Shown here: positions 24,856 to 32,660 of the stretch, in pieces
Numbering within the stretch: position 1 is the first letter of the stretch
Layout: every line of letters begins with the position of its first letter
Assembly (NCBI RefSeq): GCF_000312305.1
Contig: NZ_HE999450.1
Coordinates: 113,283 to 149,872, forward strand
Direction: 5' to 3'
Length of the DNA stretch: 36,590 nucleotides
Source of the DNA: Prevotella conceptionensis 9403948
GTDB lineage: Bacteria > Bacteroidota > Bacteroidia > Bacteroidales > Bacteroidaceae
The notes under the pieces: model-generated
Database searches by the model: none
Told to the model about the DNA's origin: nothing
Seen by the model: only the letters and a program-made list of their open reading frames with translations
Made by a program: the position numbers and the translations under genes

Positions 24856-25246
24856 GTTTCGTGGGGTTTGCCGATGGTTTAAGATGCGAAAAAGGAGTTA
24901 AAGAGCGCGCCCAACGTGCCACTATACTTGCTGTACCGCGGCTGTTGAAAACCTGCATCATGGCCCTTACCTTTATCTATATAAAAAAGTGGTGTGGCCG
25001 CATGTTTAAGTATCTCTCTTTAACTCCCCTCGTGCTCAGTGCTTACGCATTAAAGGCATGTTCTAGAAATTCCCCGCAAAGGTTCATTTGTTGTTCTTTG
25101 TATTGCTCTTCACTGTCTTTTTGCTTTTATCTGGCATCTTTGGCTTACTCTTTCAGTCGCATAGGTATCTATGCTCCTTCAAGAAGTAAGCAAAACCTGC
25201 TCAGCTAAAAGCTAAAAATACAGCAAAGGCAATTTTTAGAACCTGC
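24856..25246. other. Non-coding gap between gpx and trxB
   Basis: No supported gene. The open frame spanning it lacks protein character. It ends with TTTTTAGAACCTGCCTA next to the gpx stop, a word that recurs (GAACCTGCC at 2998, 16127 and 35419) in other intergenic dyads. Confidence 0.4.
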
Positions 25247-25801
25247 CTAGAGCAGTTCTTCAATCTTCTTGCTCACGTTTTCAAGGCTTTCGGTGGGTTC
25301 GAAACGAGCCACCACAAGTCCTTGCTTGTTAACGAGGAACTTGGTAAAGTTCCATTTGATGTCGGCCTTTTCCTTATAGTTGGGGTCCTCCTTAGAGAGC
25401 ATCTCTTCGAGTACGGGTGTTAGCTTGTGGTTAGGGTCCCAACCGGCAAAGCCTTTTTGCTCTTTAAGGTACTTGTACAGCGGGTCGGCATCGTCGCCGT
25501 TAACCTTTATCTTCTTGAAACGTGGAAATTCGGTGCCATAAGTCAGCTTGCAGAACTCGTGAATGCTCTCGTCTGTGCCGGGAGCTTGCTGTCCAAACTG
25601 ATTGCAAGGGAAGTCTAGGATGGTGAAACCCTTGGCATGGTATTTTTCGTAGATAGCCTCCAATTCTTCGTATTGTGGTGTAAAGCCACACTTTGTTGCC
25701 GTGTTAACGATGAGGATAACCTCGTTGGCATACTCTCTCAAAGACACTTCGCCACCTTTCCTGTCTTTAACGGCGAAATCGTATACTGTTTTCATTTCCA
25801 A
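25247..25801 (-). CDS. Glutathione peroxidase family protein (Cys type)
   Basis: This 184-aa thioredoxin-fold peroxidase reduces hydrogen peroxide or lipid peroxides. The peroxidatic Cys38 is in NTATKCGFTPQY, a possible resolving cysteine and catalytic Asn/Gln region is DFPCNQFGQQAPG (63-75), and the conserved tryptophan is in WNFTKFLV. As is common in bacteria, it has cysteine rather than selenocysteine and probably uses thioredoxin, which fits the nearby trxB. The start may be Met1 or Met3. There is no signal peptide. A -7 element lies 47 bp upstream. Confidence 0.93.
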   Translation of the reverse strand: MEMKTVYDFAVKDRKGGEVSLREYANEVILIVNTATKCGFTPQYEELEAIYEKYHAKGFTILDFPCNQFGQQAPGTDESIHEFCKLTYGTEFPRFKKIKVNGDDADPLYKYLKEQKGFAGWDPNHKLTPVLEEMLSKEDPNYKEKADIKWNFTKFLVNKQGLVVARFEPTESLENVSKKIEELL

Positions 25802-25847
25802 ATAATGTGTTTAATGTTATTCAATTTAGCGCCTTTTAGCGCGTCTA

Positions 25848-25855
25848 CAAAGATA
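25848..25855 (-). promoter_or_regulatory. -7 element for glutathione peroxidase
   Basis: The minus strand reads TATCTTTG (TAnnTTTG), with a leader of about 40 nt. Confidence 0.55.
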
Positions 25856-25984
25856 ACAATTATTATTGAAACGACACTTTGAAAACACCTACATTAACAT
25901 TATTAGGGGAAATTCCCCCGAACGATAGGCAAAGCCCTACGCCAAAATAGACGAACCACCCATGCACGCCGCAACATGATTGTG

Positions 25985-25992
25985 TACCTTTG
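25985..25992 (+). promoter_or_regulatory. -7 element deciding the lipoprotein start
   Basis: TACCTTTG lies over the upstream ATG at 25990, so translation must begin at the ATG at 26020, which starts an ideal lipoprotein signal. Confidence 0.6.
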
Positions 25993-26019
25993 CAACAGAA
26001 ACAAAAAACGAATAGGATT

Positions 26020-26598
26020 ATGAAGAGCTTAAAGAACATCGGCATGATGGCCGCTCTTGCCATTGCCACTATATTTGTTACGGGTTGTGAAATAGACAAC
26101 TACTATGATGATAACTCTTACCGACGTTATAGTTGGTGGGACGACAGCTACGAATATCCTTCTAACGACTTGCTTGCAATGGCTCAAACGTTGCGCGGAC
26201 ACTGGGACGGACGGCTTGTTGCTCGCGGAGTGGATGCCCTTGGCTATGCAGGAACAAAAGTTTGTTACACAGATATTGAGTTCGACCAATACAACTCGAA
26301 TGCCATATACGGACGCGGAAGGCAGGTTGACTATGAAGGACGAAATGACCCAAACCCATTTAGGCGCAGCTTTTCGTGGCGTATCGACACCCGTACACGG
26401 GCGATCATCATCACATACGACGGAACTGGTTATACGATGACCATCGCTTATAGCGAACTAAGTCTCAACGATAATGCCTTTGAGGGTGTGATGCGCGGCG
26501 CCAACGAAACAGACGAATTTGATTTCAGAAGGTACACGCTAGCCAAAAAAGGTTCAGTAGATTTGTCGGAGCTAACCGACACCACAAGTACAAAATAA
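26020..26598 (+). CDS. Small lipoprotein of unknown function
   Basis: This protein of 192 aa has a lipoprotein signal peptide (MKSLKNIGMMAALAIATIFVTGC, lipid-modified Cys23). After it comes a Tyr/Asp/Trp-rich linker (DNYYDDNSYRRYSWWDDSYE) and a mostly beta domain of about 110 residues (LRGHWDGRLV to EFDFRRYTLAK). The beta domain has the look of a small lipocalin-like or immunoglobulin-like sandwich found in many Bacteroidetes lipoproteins, but I cannot name the family. The residues after Cys23 (EIDN) are acidic, which weakly suggests export to the cell surface. It is divergent from gpx and ends at a strong terminator. Confidence 0.85.
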   Translation: MKSLKNIGMMAALAIATIFVTGCEIDNYYDDNSYRRYSWWDDSYEYPSNDLLAMAQTLRGHWDGRLVARGVDALGYAGTKVCYTDIEFDQYNSNAIYGRGRQVDYEGRNDPNPFRRSFSWRIDTRTRAIIITYDGTGYTMTIAYSELSLNDNAFEGVMRGANETDEFDFRRYTLAKKGSVDLSELTDTTSTK

Positions 26599-26723
26599 CC
26601 CTCCACCAAAAGCAGTAAAAACAAAAACAAGCCAACACATAAAGTGGCTTACGCGGCCGAATGACCCAAACAAGAAACAAGTTTCATGCCATATAGTTTG
26701 TAAATAAGTTGTGAAAATGCGCG

Positions 26724-26752
26724 CGGACGAGCTTATAAGCTCGTCCGTTTTT
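26724..26752 (+). terminator. Rho-independent terminator (perfect palindrome)
   Basis: A perfect 24-bp palindrome (26724-26747, arms CGGACGAGCTT) is followed by a T-tract (GTTTTTG), 125 bp after the lipoprotein stop. Confidence 0.88.
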
Positions 26753-26769
26753 GTTGTGTGCCTTATAAC

Positions 26770-27365
26770 CTTGCAAACTCATAAACTCAACAACTTATAA
26801 ACGCACCTTCTTATGAACTTACAAGCTTGGAATTCATAAACTTATTGACTCACGAACTCAACATCTAGAAAGCGCAACAACGTATAACCTTGTAGCCCCA
26901 TAAGCTCAACAACGCACAGCCTTTGCAGCTTACAAATTCACGAGCTTAATAACTTGCAAACGCAACAACGTATAACCTTGTAGCCCCATAAACTCAACAA
27001 CTCATAGTTTTAGCAGCTTACAAATTCACGAGCTTAACAACTTGCAAACGCAACAACGTATAACCTTGTAGCCCCATAAACTCAACAACTCACAGCCTTT
27101 GCAGCTTACAAACTTACGAGCTTAACAACTTGCAAACTCAACAACATATAACTTTGTAACCCCATAAACTCAACAACTCACAGTTTTAGCAGCTCACAAA
27201 CCCACAAACTCAACAACTCGAAAACGCCAAAACTTATAACCTTAATTGCTCAACAACTCACAAACAAATAACCTCAACAACTCGCCAATATAATAACTGA
27301 ACAACTCGCCAACTCAACAACTCGTAAACTTATTGCGTTACACGCTCATAAACTCAACACCTTAT
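26770..27365 (+). repeat. Long AAACTCAT/CAACAACT octamer satellite
   Basis: About 600 bp of octamers of the form AAACTCAT, TCAACAAC, TTACAAAT and similar. It leads directly into element B, just as a shorter array of the same type leads into element A. No open frame of coding character is present. Confidence 0.88.
26874..27225 (+). repeat. 88-bp higher-order repeat (4 units)
   Basis: Units start at 26874, 26962, 27050 and 27138, each beginning with CAACAACGTATAACCTTGTA or a close variant. Each 88-bp unit divides into eleven octamers, so a block of eleven octamers was duplicated repeatedly. The first three units are nearly identical; the fourth is diverged. Confidence 0.92.
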
Positions 27366-27378
27366 TTATGTACAAATA

Positions 27379-27989
27379 TTTTACAAAACATACCTAATCC
27401 ACCACACCCTTCTAGCGAAAATATAGGTGTTTTATCGGGCTTTTTACCATATTTTGCAAGCTTGCAGGCTTCGTTTTTAGTCCATTTTTGAGAAAAATAG
27501 CCGCATTTTGTACCATTTCGCCTTTCTAGTTTGGTCGTCAACTCATTATTTTTTGCGCCCAATTACTCGCTTTTAGCCCCTAAAAACCCACTTTTTAACG
27601 ACTATTTTGCCCTTTTCAGCCATATTCTTAGTGGCTCGAAGGGGTTGTATTTATACCATTGCAATGTATTTTTATGCTTTTCGCCCTACATTTAGCACCA
27701 TTTTGCCTTGCGTTTAGCACCAAAACACACTGCGTTTAGCACCAAAACGCACTGCGTTTAGCATCAAAACGCACTGCATTTAGCAGCAAATCGCACTGAG
27801 TTTAGCACCAAAACACCCCAAAACTGGTGCAAATGGTGGTCTTTTGAAATAAATATTCATTTTGCTGCATGCACAAACTAGACCCTTTTTGCATCAAAAC
27901 AAACCTCCGCGAGAATCGATTTTTTGCGGCAAGGTGAGCGGTTGGTTGACGAAAAGGGTACTCATAATGTTAAAATTTTTACTGAAAAT
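27379..27989 (+). repeat. Dispersed non-coding element, copy B
   Basis: This element of about 611 bp is homologous to 5470-6102 in the same orientation. Landmarks are TTTTACAAA (27379), TTCTAGCG (27410), TTTTAGCCCCTAAAA (27571), the 22-bp array (27688), GGTGCAAA (27826), GAGAATCG (27911), ACTCATAATGTTAAAA (27960) and CTGAAAAT (27982). All spacings equal those in copy A except across the array, which is 22 bp shorter. The surrounding genes differ from those of copy A. Confidence 0.88.
27688..27819 (+). repeat. 22-bp tandem array in element B (6 units)
   Basis: Six units of exactly 22 bp start at 27688, 27710, 27732, 27754, 27776 and 27798, with the core GCGTTTAGCACCAAAA. The array lies 117 bp after the palindrome and 6 bp before GGTGCAAA, as in copy A. 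Confidence 0.95.
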
Positions 27990-28562
27990 CGGACAAAAGT
28001 AAACGTGCAGCCCAGCGTTTACTTGTTTGCCACAATGTGTTTTCTCGTTTGTAGGTTCTGCCTAAGATGCTGTCATGCTTATAGCAAGGTATATATACGC
28101 TTGGTTCAAGGTGCTGATACACGCTGCTTTTCTGTTTGTAGTGGCACTGTCTGCAACGGAGAATGAACAACTCTCTTATAGGTGATGATGAATTTTGTTT
28201 GTGATTGGAACTATGGGAATACGGCAGTTTGGTGATTAAGGCTTTGTAAGTAGATACAAAGCAGGCATTAACGCCCAAGTTCTGGGTGGGTTTGGGGTTG
28301 CTTATAACGCTGGCTTAATAGAAGGACAAGGGCTTTTGGCGTGGGTTGTGCACGGGAAGGCAACATGCTTTTGTGCATGCACAACGATAAAAACGGCCGT
28401 TGTGTCTTTTAGAAACTGCCTAACTAACGTAGAACGTGGAAGTTAATGGGGCATAAACAGGCGAGGGCACGAACTGAAAATGCCTTTGGGGTAAAAGTAA
28501 AATTGCACTGTATGATCAAGGGCTAACGCCTTTCGGATAACGTGCTAAGCCAGTTTTTTACC
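27990..28562. other. Non-coding gap before nuclease gene
   Basis: About 570 bp without a supported gene. The short frames have no protein character. It contains TAGGTTCTGCCTAAG and TAGAAACTGCCTAA words related to the dyads elsewhere, but no clear hairpin and no octamer array. Confidence 0.4.
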
Positions 28563-29459
28563 TCAATCCAAACCCCAAAAGGTATTGTTAACCGCGGCAT
28601 TTTCGACGGCATACTCAATGTTGTCGGGCAGGTTGCAGAAGAAGTCGATACCCGTTTTTGCCTCCAACTCCTTGATGGAAACGGCATACTTGGCCAATTT
28701 TTTGTCGCTGCTGGCCTTGTGCTCTATCCAAAAGCCCATAGCATTGTACACGCCGTTCTTTACTCGGAGCACGGCCATAAAGAAATATTTGGGCACAAGT
28801 AGGCCTTTGCCTGTGGTTTCTAGCACATGTTCGGGCTTGTCGATGGTGCCGCCCTTGCAAACATAGAGGGTGTCGCAGAACGTGTAGTTGTAGCGGCTGG
28901 CAATGTCGCGCACCTTGGTTTCCATGTTCTGCCAAACGCCTGCATTGAAACCGTGCGCCTGTGGCTGCATATTGGTGAGGTAAAAGGTTTGGTAATTGGC
29001 TTCGGCTGAGTTGAGTCTGTCGGCCGAAGGGCAGATGTGGCCATGGTCGTAGCCCGTTCTCCAATACGGATCAGAGGTAAACCAGAGGTTTGGGGGCAAC
29101 AATGGGTCGCGTGGATATTGGTTGGTGTCAGACTTATAGCGGTCTGTTTTCTTCACCATGTTGCTCTTAAAGAGCTGGTAGCACGTCCATCTTTGCGCCT
29201 TTTTCGTGTCGTTCCATTCTATGGCGAAGTTCAAACCGTCTTTGGGTGTTTCGTGTAACAACACCCTGTTAGCACCCGATTTAAGTCGTGGAAACTCCAA
29301 GCGGGCATATTCTTTATGTGTACTGGCATTGTTGGCGTTACGGTTCTCGCCAGCAGGGGTGTTGCTGCCGCCACTTGGCTTGCTCACTTTGCTGAGGTCT
29401 TCGCCCTCGCACGCCACCAAGGCAAACGCAACGGCTAACATCATTAACTTCTTTATCAT
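28563..29459 (-). CDS. Secreted DNA/RNA non-specific endonuclease lipoprotein
   Basis: This 298-aa NUC-family (Serratia nuclease type, beta-beta-alpha metal) endonuclease has a lipoprotein signal peptide (MIKKLMMLAVAFALVAC, lipidated Cys17) followed by the acidic EGED, consistent with an outer-membrane and possibly surface location. The catalytic motif is DHGH (138-141) in GYDHGHICPSADR, with His as general base, and the metal-binding Asn is in FYLTNMQPQAHGFNAGVWQNME. It would degrade extracellular DNA or RNA. A Ser/Asn-rich linker (residues 25-48) separates the anchor from the enzyme. It lies downstream of rpmE2 on the same strand and close to the TonB-receptor cluster, suggesting a shared role in nucleic-acid acquisition. 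Confidence 0.93.
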   Translation of the reverse strand: MIKKLMMLAVAFALVACEGEDLSKVSKPSGGSNTPAGENRNANNASTHKEYARLEFPRLKSGANRVLLHETPKDGLNFAIEWNDTKKAQRWTCYQLFKSNMVKKTDRYKSDTNQYPRDPLLPPNLWFTSDPYWRTGYDHGHICPSADRLNSAEANYQTFYLTNMQPQAHGFNAGVWQNMETKVRDIASRYNYTFCDTLYVCKGGTIDKPEHVLETTGKGLLVPKYFFMAVLRVKNGVYNAMGFWIEHKASSDKKLAKYAVSIKELEAKTGIDFFCNLPDNIEYAVENAAVNNTFWGLD

Positions 29460-29545
29460 CTTGCCAAGAAAAAGGATTACGGGTTATGAAACAAATTGAT
29501 GCGCTGGTGAAAGCTCATACTGCAAACGGCATACGCCAAATTGCA

Positions 29546-29589
29546 AAATGCGCCCTTAACGTATATGCAACTACGTTGAGGGCGCATTT
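29546..29589 (-). terminator. Terminator hairpin after rpmE2
   Basis: Two 18-nt arms (29546-29563, starting AAATGCGCCC; 29572-29589, ending GGGCGCATTT) pair fully with one G-U, and the minus strand continues in TTTTG. It lies 37 bp after the rpmE2 stop and would separate rpmE2 from the nuclease gene. Confidence 0.78.
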
Positions 29590-29625
29590 CAGAAGTTTTA
29601 AATATATGCTTGTAAAAAAGATATA

Positions 29626-29877
29626 TTATTTTTTGATCTTACCGTAGCGGTTCATGAAACGGTCTACGCGACCTGCCGTGTCGACAAGCTTGCTCTTACC
29701 CGTATAGAAGGGGTGCGAGGTGCTTGAGATTTCAATCTTTACCACGGGGTAAGTTTCGCCTTCAAACTCTACTGTGTCGTTTGTTTTGCAAGTAGACTGT
29801 GAAAGGAACATATCGCCGTTGGACATATCTTTGAATACGACGGGGCGATAGTTTTCGGGGTGAATACCTTTTTTCAT
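29626..29877 (-). CDS. rpmE2: 50S ribosomal protein L31 type B
   Basis: This 83-aa ribosomal protein L31 is of the zinc-free type. It shows the N-terminal [19 protein letters not shown], the central [24 protein letters not shown] and a basic C-terminus. The four cysteines of the zinc-binding type A are missing (one Cys only), so it is type B. In many bacteria type B genes are repressed by Zur when zinc is present, and a symmetric site overlaps the promoter here. A terminator follows the gene. Confidence 0.96.
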   Translation of the reverse strand: MKKGIHPENYRPVVFKDMSNGDMFLSQSTCKTNDTVEFEGETYPVVKIEISSTSHPFYTGKSKLVDTAGRVDRFMNRYGKIKK

Positions 29878-29919
29878 TTTACTATTTAATATAAATGTTA
29901 TGTTATACGTACACTATAC

Positions 29920-29957
29920 GGGCTGCAAATTTACGAATAAATTCGCAGCCCGCCAAA
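29920..29957 (-). promoter_or_regulatory. rpmE2 promoter with overlapping dyad
   Basis: The minus strand reads TTTG (29954-29957), 20 bp, TAAATTTG (29926-29933), an excellent Bacteroidetes promoter. A dyad with arms GGGCTGC (29920-29926) and GCAGCCC (29945-29951) and inner AATT half-sites covers the -7 element and spacer, as an operator would. It is mostly upstream of the transcript start and so unlikely to be an RNA hairpin. Confidence 0.65.
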
Positions 29958-29989
29958 GCTTTGGATGTTTTTTTAGTGAAAGAACAGCA

Positions 29990-30085
29990 GACCTGTTAAC
30001 TAGGAACGATGCCAGCAGGCCAGTTAACAAGTTAACGAGTTGACAAGAATTTTCGCCTGATGACAAGTTAACAAGCTGGCTAAGA
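29990..30085. repeat. Short degenerate octamer tract
   Basis: AGTTAACAAG, GTTAACGAGTTGACAAG and GACAAGTTAACAAGC are octamer-like words of the GACAAGTT type. Unlike most other tracts, they read opposite to the sense of the gene that ends nearby (30171, minus strand). The rest of 29958-30170 holds nothing recognised. Confidence 0.6.
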
Positions 30086-30170
30086 TGTATCGCCTGTTTC
30101 TCATTCTGCCGTTATCTAACGAAACCCTTGTGTGTTACTGTTCGACAGTTGTCGGTAAAACAAGGCCGCG

Positions 30171-31550
30171 TTACTTTGCGTATACAACAGTAACTTTAAG
30201 TATGCGCATTTGTACGCCACCGCCCTTGGGCTCTGAGAACACGTTCTTGTAAGTTACCGAGTTACCTGAGAAAGAAACAGTAGCCGTGGTATTGCCTACA
30301 TATATGTCTTCCTTGAACTTGTCGCAGTTAAGGACAACCTTGGCAATCTTCTTGTTCCCAGTTATGGTGAAGCTGTTATTCTTATACACACGCACTTGAT
30401 GATACTGTTTAAAATGAGTTGGCACATTCTGTTCACCATTTCCATCAAAGGTCATCTTCAACCCTTGGCCCAGCTCTATTGATTTAATTGGTTTTTTATC
30501 TGGTTCTTCCAACTTGCTCATTTCATAGACTACCGATTCTGTTCCTGCCTCTGCGTTGGCATTAGCTAATGTTACAACTGTCCCGTCAATAGAAAGTTCT
30601 TTACCCGTTTGGGGCGTTTCAGGCTTTTCTGGAGTAGTTCCGCCTGCCTCTTTCTGGCCGTTAAGCATATAGATATACGACTTGTTGGCCTCGGTTTCGG
30701 GCGTATTGCCTTTGAAATTAATGAACGTACCATAGATAACAACCTCGTCACCCACCTTAATTTGGTTGTCTGCGGTGAACTTGGCGTTACCTAAATACAT
30801 GCTACGGAAGATCTGCAAGCTATCCATCTTCTTGGTATTGTCGTCCGAAATATAGTAAGTGGCATTACCATATTGGCCTTTATCAACCGATTTGATAAAC
30901 CTTATTTTACCCTTTACATAAATATTTTCAAGTTTACCATCGGCAGCCAACGCCCTAATCTTAGCCAAGGCCGCCGTTACGTTGTAAGGCTCGGTCTCTG
31001 TTCCTGCGCCCTTAGGTTCGCCAGGAACTAGCGTTTCGGCCTCAACGGTCTTACCATTAAGCGAGTGAATCCACGAATTGTTGGGTTCGCTTTCGGGCGT
31101 ATTGCCCTTGAAGTTGACGAAAGTTCCACGGATAACAACCTCGTCGCCTGCTTTAATTTGATCTTTCGCAGTGAACTTGGCCTTGCCTAAATACTTGCTA
31201 CGGTATATCTGCAAGCTATCCATCTTTTTGGTAATGTCGTCGGAAATAAAGTAAGTGGCGTTGTAGAACTTATCTGTATCCACTTCCTTAACACTTCTAA
31301 TCTTTCCTTTCACAAAGATTTCGCCTGTATTCTCTCCGTCTTTCAGGGTCTTAATCTTCGCCAAGGCGGCAGTAACGTTATAAGGCTCGGCTTCTGTTCC
31401 TTTGCCGGTAGGCGTGCCAGGTTCAGGCACTTCTTGGTTTCCACCCTTGTTTTCGTTCGGGTTGGTGTATGGTTCGGGGACGTCTTGACATCCCCCAAGC
31501 ATGGCGGTAGCAAGGGCCGCTATCAATATTGCATAGATTACTTTTTTCAT
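30171..31550 (-). CDS. Lipoprotein with two tandem OB-fold-like domains
   Basis: This 459-aa lipoprotein (signal MKKVIYAILIAALATAMLGGC, Cys21) has a Pro/Glu/Asn-rich linker (25-50) and two very similar domains at about 51-166 and 183-298. Each begins G(T/A)EtEPYNVTAALAKI and continues through (F/Y)VKGKIR, NATY(F/Y)ISDD, DSLQI(Y/F)RS and GDEVVI.GTF.NFKGNTPE. The pattern of short strands resembles OB-fold domains (DUF6359-like) in Bacteroidetes surface nucleases and adhesins. A third, different C-terminal domain (about 318-459, beta-rich, ILKVTVVY) follows. The two copies are also similar at DNA level, with a period of about 390 bp, which indicates a fairly recent tandem duplication. It is last in a run with the DUF5689 and TonB-receptor genes. 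Confidence 0.82.
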   Translation of the reverse strand: MKKVIYAILIAALATAMLGGCQDVPEPYTNPNENKGGNQEVPEPGTPTGKGTEAEPYNVTAALAKIKTLKDGENTGEIFVKGKIRSVKEVDTDKFYNATYFISDDITKKMDSLQIYRSKYLGKAKFTAKDQIKAGDEVVIRGTFVNFKGNTPESEPNNSWIHSLNGKTVEAETLVPGEPKGAGTETEPYNVTAALAKIRALAADGKLENIYVKGKIRFIKSVDKGQYGNATYYISDDNTKKMDSLQIFRSMYLGNAKFTADNQIKVGDEVVIYGTFINFKGNTPETEANKSYIYMLNGQKEAGGTTPEKPETPQTGKELSIDGTVVTLANANAEAGTESVVYEMSKLEEPDKKPIKSIELGQGLKMTFDGNGEQNVPTHFKQYHQVRVYKNNSFTITGNKKIAKVVLNCDKFKEDIYVGNTTATVSFSGNSVTYKNVFSEPKGGGVQMRILKVTVVYAK

Positions 31551-31685
31551 AATGACTGGTTGTTATATGTGTTAATGTTTCTTTTATCAAGTTTCTACCC
31601 GGCTCTTCGTTGTTTCATCCGCATAAGTCTGGCTGTGTAGACCAACAAACGCGAATGGAGAGAGCGGCCGAAAACTCTTCGTGTT

Positions 31686-32528
31686 TCACTTCTTTACATC
31701 GCTTTCTGTACGCAACAATATTTGCCACGTGTTACGAAAGCGAGTGAAGATGCCTGTTATGTCTACCGCTCCTTGTGGAAGTGGCTGGGCGGCAAAGTCG
31801 GCATAAGTGCTGGTGCGCACCACTATTTGTCGGTTGGTAAAACCTTCCAACTCGCGGTTTACGCTGTTGGCCGCATCTTTTTCGGCAGCCGTTGCAAACA
31901 CCTTTTTACCATCAGCATCCTTAAACTTGACGCCTTTGATGGTCATCAGTCGGCCACTGTGGGTGCGAAGATATTCTGCATCGGATATTTTCGACACGTC
32001 GAACACTTCGGGTTGCACTTTCGACACATCAACAGAACCCGCATAATTGAAATGCTCGTTCCACAGATAGCGGTTCATCCTGCTAACCGAAGTCTGTCCC
32101 TTGCCATTGGTAAAGGGTGTGCCGATGGCCGCTTGCTGTCCGTAACTGCCCACAAAGAGGTCTTTGAGGTTAACGATGATTTCTTGTCCAACGGGCAAAT
32201 AACCGAAAAGACCGCCTTGTGCGATGTTGATAAGTATGCCGCCTGTTGCGTCTTCTAGGCATACGCTGTTGTAAATGTTGCCTTGAATGTCGTTGCCTGT
32301 TATGCGACCTTTTATCTGTATGTTATTTTCTACCTGCTTATAAGGGTCTGTTTGCGAGGCGATGACATTGGCGTAGTTGTTCTTCAACTCGCTAATGGTA
32401 ATCACGTTTGTTTCTTTTATGCTCGGATTGCCGTACGCCTCACTGTTGTTGGGGTCGTTCCAATCCTTGTCCATACAGCCAACAAGGGCCGCACAAGCTA
32501 TGGCAATGAGCGAATATCTTATTTTCAT
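31686..32528 (-). CDS. DUF5689-family lipoprotein
   Basis: This protein of 280 aa starts at the ATG at 32526-32528, where a lipoprotein signal begins (MKIRYSLIAIACAALVGC, Cys18); the longer frame from 32633 lacks any such signal. The body matches the DUF5689 pattern: ISELKNNYANV, IQIKGRITGNDIQGNIYNSVCLEDATGGILI, then VGQEIIVNLKDLFVGSYG, an OB-like strand order. A second beta region ends DITGIFTRFRNTWQILLRTESDV. DUF5689 proteins accompany TonB receptors and secreted nucleases in Bacteroidetes. It is 132 bp downstream of the receptor gene and 135 bp upstream of the OB-fold-like lipoprotein gene, so one transcript is likely. Confidence 0.88.
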   Translation of the reverse strand: MKIRYSLIAIACAALVGCMDKDWNDPNNSEAYGNPSIKETNVITISELKNNYANVIASQTDPYKQVENNIQIKGRITGNDIQGNIYNSVCLEDATGGILINIAQGGLFGYLPVGQEIIVNLKDLFVGSYGQQAAIGTPFTNGKGQTSVSRMNRYLWNEHFNYAGSVDVSKVQPEVFDVSKISDAEYLRTHSGRLMTIKGVKFKDADGKKVFATAAEKDAANSVNRELEGFTNRQIVVRTSTYADFAAQPLPQGAVDITGIFTRFRNTWQILLRTESDVKK

Positions 32529-32660
32529 GTCGCTGTTGATATTTTGTTTACGCACCCCGGTTCGTGACTTTCGCCAGCCGAACTGCGGGGGAGTGCGCAT
32601 TTGATTTATGAACTTATCAATGATAGATAACATGCTTGGAGACGTTAAAGTCTCGTGGCA

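Noticed and set aside
24810-25208. 132-aa plus-strand frame between trxB and gpx
   Set aside because: Cys-rich and Ser-rich translation without any family resemblance; it begins inside the trxB dyad.
27362-27562. 66-aa minus-strand open frame in element B
   Set aside because: No equivalent frame in element A, and low-complexity composition.
27688-27819. Plasmid-type replication origin (22-bp iterons)
   Set aside because: No replication initiator gene is near either copy and the context is chromosomal. An origin-like or partition role cannot be excluded but is not supported.
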